64,000 bases of DNA from Pictodentalium vernedei (taxonomy: Eukaryota > Mollusca > Scaphopoda > Dentaliida > Dentaliidae). Position 1 is the stretch's first letter, and each line of letters starts with the position of its first letter. A program made the translations under genes and the position numbers. The notes below the pieces were generated by a model. That model ran no database searches. It was given only the letters and a program-made list of their open reading frames with translations, and was not told where the DNA came from. The stretch is from the NCBI GenBank assembly GCA_031216915.1, contig CM062296.1:147113340-147177339 (forward strand). Reading direction: 5' to 3'. Below are positions 46,200 through 56,839 of this stretch, in pieces.

Positions 46200-47568
46200 G
46201 AAGAAATCATTCAAGGGTTACAGGTCATTTCCCTCTGACAATCTAAACGAATTCTTTTGACTGTGGCATTCAGGACAGTCCAGACGCTTACAATATCTAG
46301 GTGGATTCCAATATAAACTATCAGCTTTAGTATGAAAATTTCCCTTTCTGTTTTCTATTAAAAGATCATTCATTTCCAACACAGATAACTATCTTGCCAA
46401 CATTCCCTCTGGAGTTTTAAAAATATTAAGCTATTTCAATGAAGCATGATCAGTTCTCACTATAAATTATCTTTCCCACAAGAAATGCATAAGCTGCTTA
46501 ACAAAAGTAACAACTGCCAATGACTCCCCGAATGTAGTAAAATATCTAGCCTGATGCTTATTCAGAGTTCTGCTAGCATAAGTAATTATTTTTCCTCCGC
46601 CATTTTGGACTTGACTCAAAACAGCACCTATACCAGTTGCACTAGCATCTGTATCTAGAATAAACTGTGAATCGTTATCAGGATATGACAGAATTGGTGC
46701 AGTTATCAAGAGGTCTTTAAGTTTTTCAAAAGCTTTCAGACACTCAGGAGGCCAGTTAAATGTCCTTCCTTTTCTAGTTAGCTGAATAAGAGGACTAGCT
46801 ATGGAAGAAACTCCTGGTATAAATTTGATATAATATCCAGCGAGACCCAGAAAACTACGAACATCATTCACATTGGTGGTGATGGACCAACACTTAATAC
46901 TCTCCATTTTTTCGAGATCACAATAAATCCCTTTATCTGAAACTACATGTCCCAAGAAAGAACTTGCCTCTGAAACAGTGTACACTTTGAAGGCTTCAGT
47001 TTTAAATTTGCCCATCTTAAACGCTCAAAAACTAATCTCAGATTCTTCAGTGCTTCTTCAAACGCTGTTCCAAATACTGTAATATCATCCCGGTAAAGCA
47101 TTTCTCTCAACAAAGACATCGTAACACTAATTCCATTAACCTTTTATAGCAGCTTGGCGCATTACAAAGGCCGAAAAGGAGTACTTTGAATTGACATAAC
47201 CCCATGTGAGTAGAAAAGGCTGTTCTGGGCTTATCATTCTTTTCAATTTCACATTGCCAATATCCCGAAACAAGATAAAGAGTACTAAACCATTTAGCAT
47301 CAGACAGGGCATCTAATGACGCATCTATCCTTGGTAGGGAGTAGGCATCTTTTTCAGTAACTGAATAAAGTTTTCCATAATACACACAACACCTCCAAGA
47401 GTTATCCTTGTTTGAATTCAACAATAAAGGCGACGACCACGAACTGTCATTAGGTTCAATTGCGTCGATATCTATCATGCTTGCAATTTCGTTCTCAACA
47501 ATTTCTAGCTGTGCAATAGGCAACCCAAAAGGTGGTACTTCAATGGGCTTAGAGCTACAAGAATTCAT
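46200..47568 (-). pseudogene. Gypsy pol: reverse transcriptase, RNase H, integrase finger start
   Basis: From 47568: PLLLNSNKDNSWRCCVYYGK, KDAYSLPRIDASLDALSDAK and FSTLYLVSGYWQCEIEKNDK. The last is motif A, where the usual catalytic Asp of TLDL is Tyr. HMGLCQFKVLLFGLCNAP follows, then YRDD (motif C, near 47080), FLGHVVSDKGI and VRSFLGLAGYYIKFIPGVS. RNase H follows (FILDTDASATGIGAVLSQVQ, TYASRTLNKHQARYFTTFGE, RTDHASLKWL). Finally RYCKRLDCPECH near 46270 is a remnant before the integrase. Frameshifts near 47100 and 46470 and the motif A change show it is dead. Confidence 0.88.
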
Positions 47569-47678
47569 GGTATGTTTAACCAGTTTTGTCCTCCCTAGAA
47601 TTCCATCTTGCGATTTAAACCCATCTTGATATTCAAGGAAAATTAATAAAGTGTTCCCTTATATTCTTCTTTCAAATC

Positions 47679-48394
47679 CTATGAAAAAGTGTCATACAAT
47701 GGGAATAAAAACTCTGGAAGTTCAAGAGAACTCTTACTAGAAGATACATTCGACTCCAGAATATCAACTCTCTGCAAACTAGCCACTGCTGTACCTTTAC
47801 TGAGTCTAACAGGCCTACCAGTTAAATTCATAACAAAAAATAAAATCTTTTCAGGATTAACCACAACTCTGGCAATTACAAGACCTTTCATATTTAGAAA
47901 TTTGAAAGGTTCTAACAGATTATTCACAAATTAATCTTTATTCCCTACAGCATAACCCTGAAGTACAATCTCTGAATCAGCATGTATTATCACGTTCTTA
48001 GATAACTTAACCTTAACACATACCAGACTTGAGTCTCTTTCTCTTTCTAAACTAACAACTTTTCCGGCTATATATGACAAGCCTCTAGAAACCTGAATTG
48101 ACACTTCATTTTCTTCCAAAAAGTCTACACCTAAAATGCCAGAAAGGTCAACCAATTTTGCAACAATAAACTCATAATTCAACAAAATTTCATCCCAAAA
48201 AATTGGAGTTCAGTTTCACCCAAAACGTCCAAGTTACTACCATCTGCCGTTATCAATGAAATTTCTACTCCAGCTAAGATTGGCAAATCCCCTCCCAGTA
48301 TTTGAAATGACTCTCTTGACACTAAGCTGAAAACTGAACCTGTATCAACCAGAAATCTATGTCTGTTCCCATTTATCATCACCTGAGTAAACAT
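47679..48394 (-). pseudogene. Gypsy aspartic protease and linker
   Basis: FLVDTGSVFSLVSRESF holds the catalytic DTG with a typical following Ser. It is followed by GVEISLITADGSNLDVLGET and, in the next frame from about 48185, LSGILGVDFLEENEVS, which is the second protease signature ILG.DFL. The reading then changes frame again near 47930 (LTGRPVRLSKGTAVASLQRV). Two frameshifts. Confidence 0.82.
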
Positions 48395-48419
48395 GCACTG
48401 AATTCAGCTGAAGACTTGA

Positions 48420-49815
48420 TCCAGTTGTAGGCAGGAGGCTCGAGTGGGTTACACGTTGGGTCCCTGGTGCAACTTTACTTCGTTTCTCTTGTAATGTTGC
48501 ACCTCAGTGATATCAATAATATTTGACGTCTGGCTATTACTCTTAGCTGACAGTTATATGATAAATGACACAATTACAACAAACATAATACTCTATGGAT
48601 GAAAAATTAGGATTTATTTTTCCTCTTTTACTTATTTTAAAATCAGTTAATTTAGTAATACATTCTTTTATAATCTCAACAAGCTTTGTTTGCTCTTCTT
48701 GAGTCTTATGTTTGGAAGAATCTGATTTAATACCACATGTTTATTTAACAGCTCCTATATAATTATCAGCTCTTTTTGGTTTGGTGAAAAAATACTGAGC
48801 CTCACCCCAACCGCTTCAAATTCAACAGCCAAAGACATAGCTTCCACCAAAGTCCTAGGGTGATGGAATATGATATGCTCTTGAATGTCTGATGATTCAA
48901 AACCATTAACAAACTATTCCACAAAATTGATTTTCCTGATCAGCAAATGTCATGTCAGGGAAAGCTAAACAACCCAATCTCCTTAATGCATAGCCAAAAT
49001 CGGCAGGAGATCCATTCTTCATTTGTTTCCTAGACCGGAATGTACACCTATGAGCTATAACCAGTTCCAGAGGGTGTATCATAGTATTTTCTGTGCCTCC
49101 CCCTTAACCCTTTAGTCAAAATCGACTTGCGTGCATCATAGTATTTTCTGTGCCTCCCCCTTAACCCTTCACCTGACACGAAAAGCAGATGACCCTTGCA
49201 AACAAAATTCTTGAAAAACTATTTTTTTTTGTCTCAAAGACATAGCTTATGACCCCTCATTGGAACGAGCTCATTCGAATGAGGGGTCATAAGCTATGTT
49301 TCTGTGTAAAGGGATAAGCACATAACCAATTGTTGACATTTTTCCACATAACTTTATTTATTCCAATCAGAAACTTACTCAAAATACTCTAAAAACCTTT
49401 CAGTTCAACAGTCTTTCCATCATATCTATCAGGTGTCTCTTCTCTCCATACTGGGATATCTCTCCAAGACAAACCTGAAGCCGACAGACTTGATTGATGC
49501 CTATCTAAATCTCATGCTCCTACTATCCAGGCTAGCAATATGTAAGGGCTGTTCGATAAAAATAGGTTTTGGCAATTTAGATTTTCTTGACTTCAAAGAA
49601 GACATTTGTTTACCACATTCTGCCTTACACTTTTCATATGTAGCTGTAATATCCCTAAACTGCCTCTCTACTTCTTCCTGGTCAGCAGAAGAAACCTCGT
49701 CAAAATCAAACCAAAAACTGACACCCTTGTCCTTTGGCTTAGCAACACCAACAGATAAATTTTCTGCATACTTAATTTCTTTAGGTGTAACATGAGTTTT
49801 CTCCCTTGTAGCCAT
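48420..49815 (-). pseudogene. Gypsy gag
   Basis: ATG 49815 starts MATREKTHVTPKEIKYAENL, with a helical SSADQEEVERQFRDITATYE segment. Further down, other frames give YALRRLGCLAFPDMTFADQE and FVNGFESSDIQEHIIFHHPR then TLVEAMSLAVEFEAVG, the capsid-region pattern of Gypsy gag proteins. A hairpin MITE and a small duplication (49076-49316) interrupt it. A cysteine knuckle was not identified. Confidence 0.72.
49076..49316. mobile_element. TTAA-type hairpin MITE, family B, inside gag
   Basis: The copy runs from TTAACCCTTCACCTGACACG (49161) to GTAAAGGGATAAG. Its hairpin is CATAGCTTATGACCCCTCAT / ATGAGGGGTCATAAGCTATG. About 35 bp of the left junction (CATCATAGTATTTTCTGTGC..CCTTAACCCTT) occur twice, at 49076-49110 and 49134-49168. 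Confidence 0.72.
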
Positions 49816-49848
49816 GGTTTCTCTTCAAGAATCCTGCTCGCAGCGCCA

Positions 49849-50355
49849 AAATATAACCGGGCGGTACAGGGCTGATGAAAATTCCCTCAAAAGGTCCACT
49901 TCAAGCCCCTCTAACATGTAACTGAACAGTACATGTTTAACTAGAATCCCCCCCCCCCAAATGGGCCACTTAAAGCCCCTCTAACATGTAACTGAATGGT
50001 ACTGGGTTGACTAGAATCCCCTTAAAAGGTTCACTTCAAGCCCCTCTAAACTGCAACTGAATGCTACGGGGTTGACTATAATCCCCTTATAAGGTCCATT
50101 TCAAGCCCCTCGTACCGTGGGTTAAACCACCCACGTTCGTTTGTTTTTGAACTATGGCCGCAAGGAAAACAGTAATAACACAAAAATGGGGATACACAAT
50201 CTTTTATTTTGGAAAGATGTACCAGGTGAAGGGAGAGTTCGACACATGGCGAAAATTTTAATAAAGTGTGTAAAATATTACAAGTATTAAAGTTCAGGTA
50301 CTGAAAAAGGGAGACCACAAAATAAAGCAATAAACATTATAATGTACAACACATA
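49849..50355 (-). repeat. Putative 5' LTR of the Gypsy element (borders approximate)
   Basis: This sequence lies immediately before the primer-binding-like site and ends GGTTATATT on the minus strand. The far border may be near TGTTGTACATTATAATG (about 50335-50352). There is no second LTR to compare with, so the limits are inferred. Confidence 0.45.
49885..50120. repeat. ~60-70-bp tandem repeat, 3.5 units, within the LTR
   Basis: Units share AATCCCCTTAAAAGGTTCAC, TTCAAGCCCCTCTAA, ATGTAACTGAATGGTAC and GGGTTGACTAGAATCCCC. One unit carries an expanded C-run (49949-49958). Confidence 0.8.
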
Positions 50356-52999
50356 CCTTTCACATGACTGTATGACTAATTGCAAACGGACGGTCAAGTG
50401 GCCAGATGTTCTACCACTATGACAAATGTGCTATGAATTTTTAAACCTGCATTTTACTTGTTATAATTTATTCTCCATGAGACAGAAATAAATGTGACCT
50501 TGGCTGGACAATTATAGTTTCAAAGAAACACGTTTTCTACTTTTGAAGGCCAAAGATTTAATCAAATTGCCGAAACAGAATATATTTAATAACTGCACCC
50601 AGCACACCTTACATCCACGACTATAGCAAAAGAGGTGTGGTATTCATCTTCGTTTAGCGAGAGTGATTCAACTTTGTTCACAGAATGTTTCTTGTTTATG
50701 TCCCAATATGAAGAGATTGCATGATGCATGCACAAATTAAGAGTGTTTCATGGGCATCTTCTCACGTGCTTGTGCTTGCACAAAAAGTGTTCTTGTCTCA
50801 TCTGAAACAGATATGTTGGAAAATTGCGAAAACGTCGGTGAGGGAAGCTCACTCTCTTTTTTCGGCATGTCCCCCACATCCACAAAGAGACAGAATGGTA
50901 GAGCTTAAAATAATTATTGGTATTTAAGGTCACTGTCAGCATCTATGGCTATATCATGACCATAACATATGTATTTATTAAAGTTTGCCTATTTGTTGAC
51001 ACTTGAAGCACAACCTGTTTTTTGGCATGTCCAACACATTAACAAACCGACAAAATGTTAGAGAATAAATTAATTACAGGCATTTGACATCACCCTGGTC
51101 ATCTATGGCTATATCATGACCATAACATTATTAGTTATCCTTGTGTTTTCCAGGGTGTATGGGAATTTACACCGGTTTGGGAACTCATACACCCTGAGGT
51201 AAAGCCGAAGGGTGTATGAGTTCCCAGACCGGTGTAAATTCCCATACACCCTGGAAAACAAAAGGATAACGGATTTATTTCCAAGAATTTTCGTGTACTT
51301 GATACTTTAACCTTAATTGTGGGAAAAACTGACAGAAAATTTGTACTTTGTAAGTTTCTTAATAAAACCAGACAAAAATGGATGTCATTGGAACTGGCTC
51401 AATGAGCCAGTTCCAATAACATCCATATCTGTAATATTTTATTCCACACAAATATTAAATTTCCTGTATTTTTATTTTTGTGCTAACATAACTGAGCAGA
51501 AGGTAGGAATTAATAATCACAAATGGGTACTGTTTTAGTCATATACCCTGCTATTGTGTATTCTTGTTTTTACACCATGGTTAACCACAGTGTAAAAAAA
51601 GCTACTGTGGATTGCAAGTTACACCGTACCTCTCAGCCAATCAAAACGCAGTAGTTTGTTGCATTTGAAAATAAAGGTGTCTATTCAAATTTAGCTTGTC
51701 GTTGACACCTGAGCTGCATACTTGAGACGACTTACACCCCAGACCTTGGTTCTGTTTACACAATATAATAAAGAAGAATAAATCCAGCGTCGCGTCGTTT
51801 TAAGTTGGCTTCCAATCGATCTCTCGCTTCTCTGCCCTCTCAAATTATTTGCTGAATCGCTGTTTCCATTGTCCGCATTTAGTTTAACTCATCAAGATTC
51901 TCCCTGTCAGACTCTGAGGGAGCTACCTAATTAACAAAGCTTTTGTTCCGATGAAGAAGAAGTTGGATCGGAAGGTCCGAACATGCTCTCCTCTGATTCT
52001 ACCCCCGGCGAAGGATTGTAATGATGAATGAACTATTTTCGTGTGGAAGGAGCACAGACGAAATGTTATATGCCAAGTCTTTTCCGTTCTTTATGTTAGG
52101 AATTATTGTACCATAAAGTGCTAACATGGTTTTCCGTCAGATAAAGAGGTTTCAATTAACAAAGCATCCAGGAGTTGTTACGACATGCTGTTATCAAACA
52201 TGTGGGCATTTTCCTCACCAGCCAAACATAAAACAAAAAGACTTATCATGCCAGAGCATCAAAAATGAAGAGAAAAGATAATCAAAATGATTGATTGTAT
52301 CGCGTACAATACAGTCTGCATTTCCATGTTAAACAGTTGGGAAAGCCTGTAATTTGTACAGTAAATTACAGTTCTCTAGTATTAATGAATGTTTTTTACC
52401 GTGAACGCATGTACATGTAAATGTTTGAAAATAGCCAACAATTAATTATCTCTTTTTTAAACTACTATCCAGTCCATCTCGTTCATAATCGAGAATTTTA
52501 TCATGTGTTATGCAAGTTACGCCGTGCGGAGATTAACTCTCCCATTTGATTAATTGCTGGAAATAGCCCAGGTCTCTTCCCAATAATGCATCGTGTGATG
52601 GAATTACAACGTATAAATGTTATGAAACGTTTCTCACATGTTAGGGTATATTTTGGTCCGCTATTTATGGTAAAAAGGGTGTGGTAGGTTAAAAACACAT
52701 GGGTTGAATATTTTACATGCGCTTCCTTTTGTACTTTTTAATTTTTTAAAATAGTTTTTCATTTTTTATTTTTTGTTATATTTTTATTATTATTCTTTTA
52801 TTGTTTCTTAATTTTTAATTCTTTTATTGTATGTTTCTAATTTTTTTATTCCAATTATTGTGGCTGTTCCATTTCACCAATAATTGATTGATTTAGCTTC
52901 GAGTAGAAGTTTGAACTCGTATAAGGTTTGGAGATAACTACTAAAATAGGCCAGCTGAGAATTTAATCATCATATCTGTATTTCCAATATCTTTATCTT
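50356..52999. repeat. Dispersed repeat family G and flanking sequence
   Basis: 50760-50930 and 51000-51120 share TGGCATGTCC...CACA, and both are followed by CATCTATGGCTATATCATGA. 51770-52380 shares AAGTTGGCTTCCAAT, TCGCTTCTCTGC and GCGTACAATACAGTCTGC with 59320-59610. The family-C element sits inside. After 52400 the sequence is AT-rich with nothing recognised. Confidence 0.55.
51129..51677. mobile_element. Double-hairpin dispersed repeat, family C, copy 2 (inverted relative to copy 1)
   Basis: Contains the hairpins AGGGTGTATGGGAATTTACA...TGTAAATTCCCATACACCCT (51154-51252) and ATGGATGTCATTGGAACTGG...CCAGTTCCAATAACATCCAT (51378-51426). The remainder matches the complement of 5531-6072. Confidence 0.75.
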
Positions 53000-53000
53000 C

Positions 53001-53239
53001 TTAATCCTTGAAGGTTAGTGGTATCTTCCATGTCAGTTGAAAGGCAATAATTGGAAGAGTTCACAGTCATTATGTGGAGGCAAACTGATTCATATTTTCA
53101 ATGTGCAGCCTTGAGGCTGCTCGATGCACATATCGATTTGTCTACCCCACACACTCACTTAGGAACCATTCTACCCACTGAAATTATGACATATCATGTC
53201 CTGTGCCGGAAAAGCGAGCACATTTGTTCAAGGGATTAA
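53001..53239. mobile_element. TTAA-type hairpin MITE, family A
   Basis: This 239-bp element runs from TTAATCCTTGAAGG to CAAGGGATTAA, the same length as the 13173 copy. The core TTTTCAATGTGCAGCC faces GGCTGCTCGATGCAC, so the hairpin has begun to decay. It ends only about 50 bp from SLC22 exon b. Confidence 0.7.
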
Positions 53240-53292
53240 CAACATTTCTGATATTAATTATTTTTTCACTGAGATCGAAGTGTAGAACTTAC

Positions 53293-53499
53293 CAGATATA
53301 GTCGACTAGTATCATCCGTACAAGAAGCACTCTAGATGTGAAAATATCTACCAACCGTCCACTGAAAATCTTGTCTTTAGTGATGTGAGGAAGATCGATG
53401 TTTGCCTTTCCATTGACTCTTGCAATCTTTTTCAGTACTGTGGTAGCTTCGTTCACTCTGCCTTTTTTGGCTGCCCATCTCGGAGATTCAGGCAATATC
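53293..53499 (-). CDS. SLC22-type transporter, internal exon b (central cytoplasmic loop)
   Basis: The exon opens with ILPESPRW, the hallmark (L)PESPRWL motif at the start of the large cytoplasmic loop between TM6 and TM7 of SLC22 transporters. It continues with a charged loop (KKGRVNEATTVLKKIARVNGK) and ends at the start of TM7 (LVRMILVDYIW). The acceptor is TTACAG and the donor GTAAGT. Its first base completes the Trp codon left open by exon a, and its last two bases open another Trp codon completed by exon c. The 9.3-kb intron upstream contains LINE, hairpin-MITE and dispersed repeats. Confidence 0.88.
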
Positions 53500-54600
53500 C
53501 TGTAACACATTTTCAAACACAAAAAGAGAAACTCGTTACATTACGAAAAACAGTACTCGTTAATACCATAGCTTTCGGCTTTATTAGCCTTAATCATTGG
53601 TGAAACATAGAGAGACACGCATCAACATAAGTTGAATCAATATCTCAATATGCTGAAACTCTTGAAAATAAGTTAAAGCGTCATAACCTAAAACGTCAAT
53701 GATGAATTGATCGTACTTGAGTGTATGTTCGAAAGCCAACATGTAAAGTTATCTATGTTTCACCACTGACAGGCTAATAAAGTTGTGAGCTCTGATACTA
53801 AGCAGCACTGTTTTTTTCACAATCTAACTTTACATCCGGCCCATCCTTTTTGGGCCTAACTGAGTTTTTTTTTAGAAACGTGTTAGCTTATTCAAATAAC
53901 AAGCCTTTGGTTTTGAGGTGGGCGAACGCGTTCACTGCACATGTATTGGGGTGATTGGGTGCGTTGTGAACTACAGTTAAAACTACAAGTCCTGTCATAA
54001 AATGTGCACAAATAGCACGCCGATCTGCACGTTAATCTACGCGTTATGACCATTGTAAGGCTATCAAATTCTGTACATATGGCCTGTGCACAAGCAATGT
54101 TTCAGCCAATGGACCACCGGGTAACCCAGAGGTCCATTGGCAGGAACATTGCTTGTGTTTGTTATGAGTATCCAGGAGAATCTGCCATGCTTTGGGTGCC
54201 ATTCGATATGGTAATTGCGCGCAATTCCTATGCGCAGTTAAGCCTAGATAACCGCACAGTTCGTGAGAGGCCTTCTAGTTTTAACTGTACGCACCCCAGA
54301 AAGTTCATTTGTCACAACTCACAACAAAATTGGAGTCTCACTTGGGCTGTCTCCTATTTGTTTTCACCATATTTTGATTTTCTGTAACGTTTTGCTGGGC
54401 ATCATATCAACAGTGTTCACATTGAGGCATACAATACATACACTGCTTTTCTATTTACATAAAAGACTAGAAGATGCCATTTACTAATTTTTTCCTGAGA
54501 AGAATGAAAACTTGCAAATTATTGTAAAAGCACATTCGCAAAACAAATAGTCAAAGTGGACATTTAGTGTTGGTAGGTGCGATACTGATATATATTATTA
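53500..54600. other. Intron; hairpin, no gene
   Basis: A hairpin at 54091-54160 pairs CACAAGCAATGTTTC..CCAATGGACC with GGTCCATTGG...AACATTGCTTGTG around CCGGGTAACCCAG. ORFs across it are not supported. Confidence 0.45.
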
Positions 54601-56640
54601 GCTGGTTTAATGCTAGAAGCCGCAATCAGGGCTTTCAAATGCTGAGAGTCCTAGACCAAAAGCCAACGTTTCTCGTGCACTTGCTTCATATTCCGTCAAA
54701 TGTAAATTATATTGTGTTTACATAAATTTGTTTTATTGCAAATTATTGGAGAGTGCCTTTGGAACCAGAAATTTACGCATATGAGACGATGTGTTCGGGC
54801 TGTGTTTGGCAAGCTTTCCTCTCCATTCCGTGAAATGCAAATGCTATTTTGTTTACATAAATTTATTTTATTTCAAGTTATTGGAGAGGCCTCTGGACAA
54901 TCTCCAATAATTTATAATGAAACAAATTTTAAAAAACAAATTCAGTCCACTAAAAATAATCTAGCTCTCAATAATTAAATGATAGATTATCTGTGAACAA
55001 GTTACATCAAATTGGTTTGCCATAAAAAGCCAAGTTTCATTTTGCTACTTTTAATAACGACAATAACGTTCACCCCTGAAGCTTCAAAGTCGTATAAGAT
55101 TAGGCTGCATGGCATGGCTGTAACTATTTATGTGAGGCAAATTAATGCCACCACTTCTACTGTATTGATTATCACGTTTCAATTTATTTTTTTCTGTTTT
55201 TTACTGGAGAAGAGAAATTCAAAAAATAATGATTGGATTTTTTATGACGTAATTTGCATTGAGAAAATTAAACTCAATTCCCAGCATTGTGAAAGAGTTT
55301 ATATGGTTCCAATTTAGTCTATCTTTGAGCACATTTCTTCGCCATAACACCCCTTCAACCCATTCCGTATCATCTGCGTTTTGTCACAGTTTATTCTGAG
55401 ACCAGAAATTTTCGCGTATGAGATGATGCTGTTCAGGGCTGTGTTTGAAAAACGTTCCTCTCCATTCGGGAGAAGCGATAGGTCGTCATCGTATTGAGTG
55501 ATCAGGTATTCGGATTGGTTAAAGTTTTTTCCTCGAATATCGGGGCTAATTTGTAACGCAGCGCTAGAAATCACGGCACTTATATTGAACAGGTAAGACG
55601 ACAAGGGATCGCCCTGTCTAACACTTCATTGTGACAACATTTCCCGAATAATGACCATTATTTACAAAGAAGCAGTGGATATTTATGTAAAAGGTTTCGA
55701 ACCATGTTATACTATAGGGCGAGGTTTTAAAACGGATAATACGTTTTTTCGATAAAAGGCCATTCTAAAGAGGCCAAAGATTTTTTGAACTCTAATAAAA
55801 CAAGCATTCCTAGAGAATTGTGCAATCACATTCGTTAATTAAGCCAATGGCAGGTGGGTTGATTTACCAGTGTATCTAGGTTTTATAAACCCAAGTTGGG
55901 TCTCTGATATACGTTTTAGCAATAGTTTTTTTTTCGTTTTGGCAATAGCACTGGATCCTATCTTTACATCAACATTGATCAGCGATTTTGAGCTCCACTT
56001 TTTGTATATATTTTGTATTTATTGGATTTTAGAATACATGTGAAGATATCCCCTCTTTGAAAATGTAAAGTTCTTGGATGTTATAACCACGGTTTGAGGC
56101 TTTAATAAGAAATGTACCTATATATTTAAAAACAAACTGCAACACTCAGCAGTAAAACCGTACGAACCTGGACTTTTGTTACTTTTCATTCACTTTAGTG
56201 GCGTAAGTATTCACAGCTCGATAGAAAGCCTCCGAGCGAATTGCGCTCGTCTTCCTTGAGAAAGTATAGCCTTGTTCATTTTCCTCAATTTCGTCAGATG
56301 AGGATGATTTTAGGGAGTAGAGGTTTTTTTGTGAAAAACTCTTTGTTTTGCTATGATTTTGTTGAAGTCGATAGCTTCAGATCTATTTATTTGATTATCA
56401 TCACGATCAACTTTTTCGTAAAATGTCTCTTTTCAAGATTACAAAAATATTTTGTCAGTTTCTGCATTCAACTTTCCATTTGGATATTTCCCTCAAAATC
56501 ATACGTTCTATCTTCTGTTCCCTGATTTCTTTAACTTATTGTCAAGAGTTTCAACATCTTGAGATATTGTAAAGTCGCCGTGGTCTTATTTCGCATTTTG
56601 CTCTTCTAATTCATTTTCCATTTTCTTCTCCTTGATTTCC
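54600..56640 (-). pseudogene. LINE ORF2 reverse transcriptase part
   Basis: Read from 56640 downward on the minus strand: a basic helix (EIKEKKMENELEEQNAK), TKYFCNLEKRHFTKKLI (56390-56460, the start of the RT region), WFETFYINIHCFFVNNGH (near 55680), VRQGDPLSSYLFNISAVI (55590-55620), then QYDDDLSLL in place of the usual (F/Y)ADD.SL, and ISYAKISGLRINCDKTQMI. The pattern resembles L1/Tx1-like LINEs. Frameshifts and stops are frequent. The 3' part below 55314 is not readable, but 54612-54960 shares sequence with 60100-60300. Confidence 0.75.
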
Positions 56641-56689
56641 GATTTTTTGTTTTTTACGAGTACAGTATGATGTTGTTTTACCACGGATC

Positions 56690-56740
56690 ATCAGCTTAAT
56701 TGTTTCCAAGAACAGTTGATTGGTGCTTCTATCAAATTAC

Positions 56741-56839
<99 letters not shown>

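Larger units (their letters stand above)
45990..50355 (-). mobile_element. Degenerate Gypsy-type LTR retrotransposon, 3' part missing
   Basis: On the minus strand: a putative 5' LTR (49849-50355), primer-binding-like TGGCGCTGCGAGCAGG (49833-49848), gag from ATG 49815, protease, reverse transcriptase, RNase H and the start of an integrase zinc finger. It fades out near 46000. The gag-PR-RT-RH-IN order is that of Gypsy (Metaviridae) elements. No second LTR or integrase core was found. Many stops and frameshifts are present. It lies in the large intron between SLC22 exons b and c, in the same orientation as the gene. Confidence 0.85.

Noticed and set aside
54046-54387. 113-codon ORF
   Set aside because: It runs through the hairpin at 54091-54160 and has no recognisable domain.
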